Positions 63,486 through 64,000 of a stretch of DNA of 64,000 nt are shown piece after piece. The stretch's first letter is position 1, and each line of letters opens with the position of its first letter. The stretch is taken from the NCBI GenBank assembly GCA_036023115.1, contig JAYKKT010000064.1:5674001-5738000 (forward strand), read 5' to 3'. The notes under the pieces were generated by a model, which was not told the DNA's origin, did not search any database, and saw only the letters and a list, made by a program, of their open reading frames with translations. Position numbers and translations under genes: made by a program. Origin of the DNA: Brasenia schreberi (Eukaryota > Streptophyta > Magnoliopsida > Nymphaeales > Cabombaceae).

Positions 63486-64000
63486 TGGCAGTGCTGGGTG
63501 CATCAAACACTGAATTGCAAGCCAAAAGGGAGAATACACATAGATGGTGCACTTCAAATGCATGCTTAATTTGCACATGTAACACATATCGGCCTTCACG
63601 GAACACATACGCATGAAAGAAACACTCCACCAGATAATTCGGTCGCAGTAAAAACAAGCTCTGGAAAGACGGTAAGAAATGCGTGATGACAGCTGTGGGG
63701 CAGCAAGGCAAACAGTTTGACAAAGAAGCAGTGGGCATTGAAAATTGAAAGCGCCAACGGTTGCCTTACAAAGAAAATGAGCTGGCGGCCATAAAGCAAA
63801 AGGTTATCGTGCCATAGAAGAAAGTTTGGATTTAGTATGTTTTTATGTGAGAACATTCTTACATACCATAGAGAAGATGCAGAGCACATTTGAACATAAG
63901 AGTGGTTATAAAAAGGAATCGATTAAGATCGCTAGACACTCGACAAAATGACTCTTTACTTCTATTTATCGATCTACATGAGTAGCGGGTTCAATTTGGA

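Larger units (their letters stand above)
58930..64000. other. Probable long intron of the Asterix gene, or its upstream flank
   Basis: No exon of the Asterix N-terminus or of any other gene is recognisable. The stretch contains an RTE LINE, a 31-bp RTE micro-insertion, a SINE and CT-rich microsatellites, listed separately. Short ORFs such as 59042-59257 and 62723-62950 show no family motifs. Confidence 0.4.

Noticed and set aside
63352..63738. Minus-strand 128-codon ORF rich in G, R and E
   Set aside because: About a third of it is translated CCCT/CT repeat, and the rest has no family motif.

Overview
This 64 kb window is nuclear DNA of a flowering plant. The evidence is spliced genes with plant-type products, AT-rich introns and spacers full of (TC)n/(TA)n microsatellites, and several classes of plant transposable element. 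Coding exons of the AT-hook gene, the methyltransferase-like gene and the carrier pseudogene are much more GC-rich than their surroundings. That fits a monocot or an early-diverging angiosperm, but the window cannot settle the lineage.

Layout. 0-1.6 kb: the 3' exons of an unidentified gene that enters from the left. 2.9-4.0 kb: a 5'-truncated RTE-type LINE. 5.6-6.3 kb: a broken mitochondrial dicarboxylate-carrier (DIC) gene. 7-9.2 kb: two exon-like hypothetical ORFs. 9.5-10.2 kb: a four-exon MSH6-like fragment that has lost key residues. 12.1-13.4 kb: an intact single-exon membrane-anchored methyltransferase-like gene whose 3' end has been copied into 95-bp tandem repeats. 13.4-20.3 kb: repeat-rich spacer. 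20.4-32.6 kb: a MYND-finger ubiquitin-specific protease (UBP16/17-like) whose second exon is split by a complete but degenerate copia retrotransposon. 33-44 kb: MITEs, SINEs and a Mutator-like element with a run of perfect hairpins. 44.3-45.1 kb: an intact AT-hook (AHL) gene. 48.2-48.4 kb: a very long (TC)n(TA)n tract. 52.1-54.8 kb: a decayed TTF/ZMYM-type hAT transposase. 57.9-58.9 kb: the last two exons of an Asterix (WDR83OS/PAT-complex, UPF0139) homologue on the minus strand; no upstream exon was found before the right edge, and the intervening DNA holds a second RTE LINE.

The genes are unrelated housekeeping or regulatory genes; there is no operon or cluster logic. What unites the window is transposon activity. 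One RTE LINE family left two kilobase-scale 5'-truncated copies with target-site duplications, one shorter fragment, and several insertions made only of the last 30-75 bp. Two tRNA-derived SINE families and at least three hAT MITE families are dispersed through it. The strongest candidate for new biology is the UBP locus: nine exons encoding the whole catalytic domain remain open downstream of the copia 3' LTR, which carries its own TATA box and could drive a deubiquitinase lacking its membrane anchor and MYND finger.
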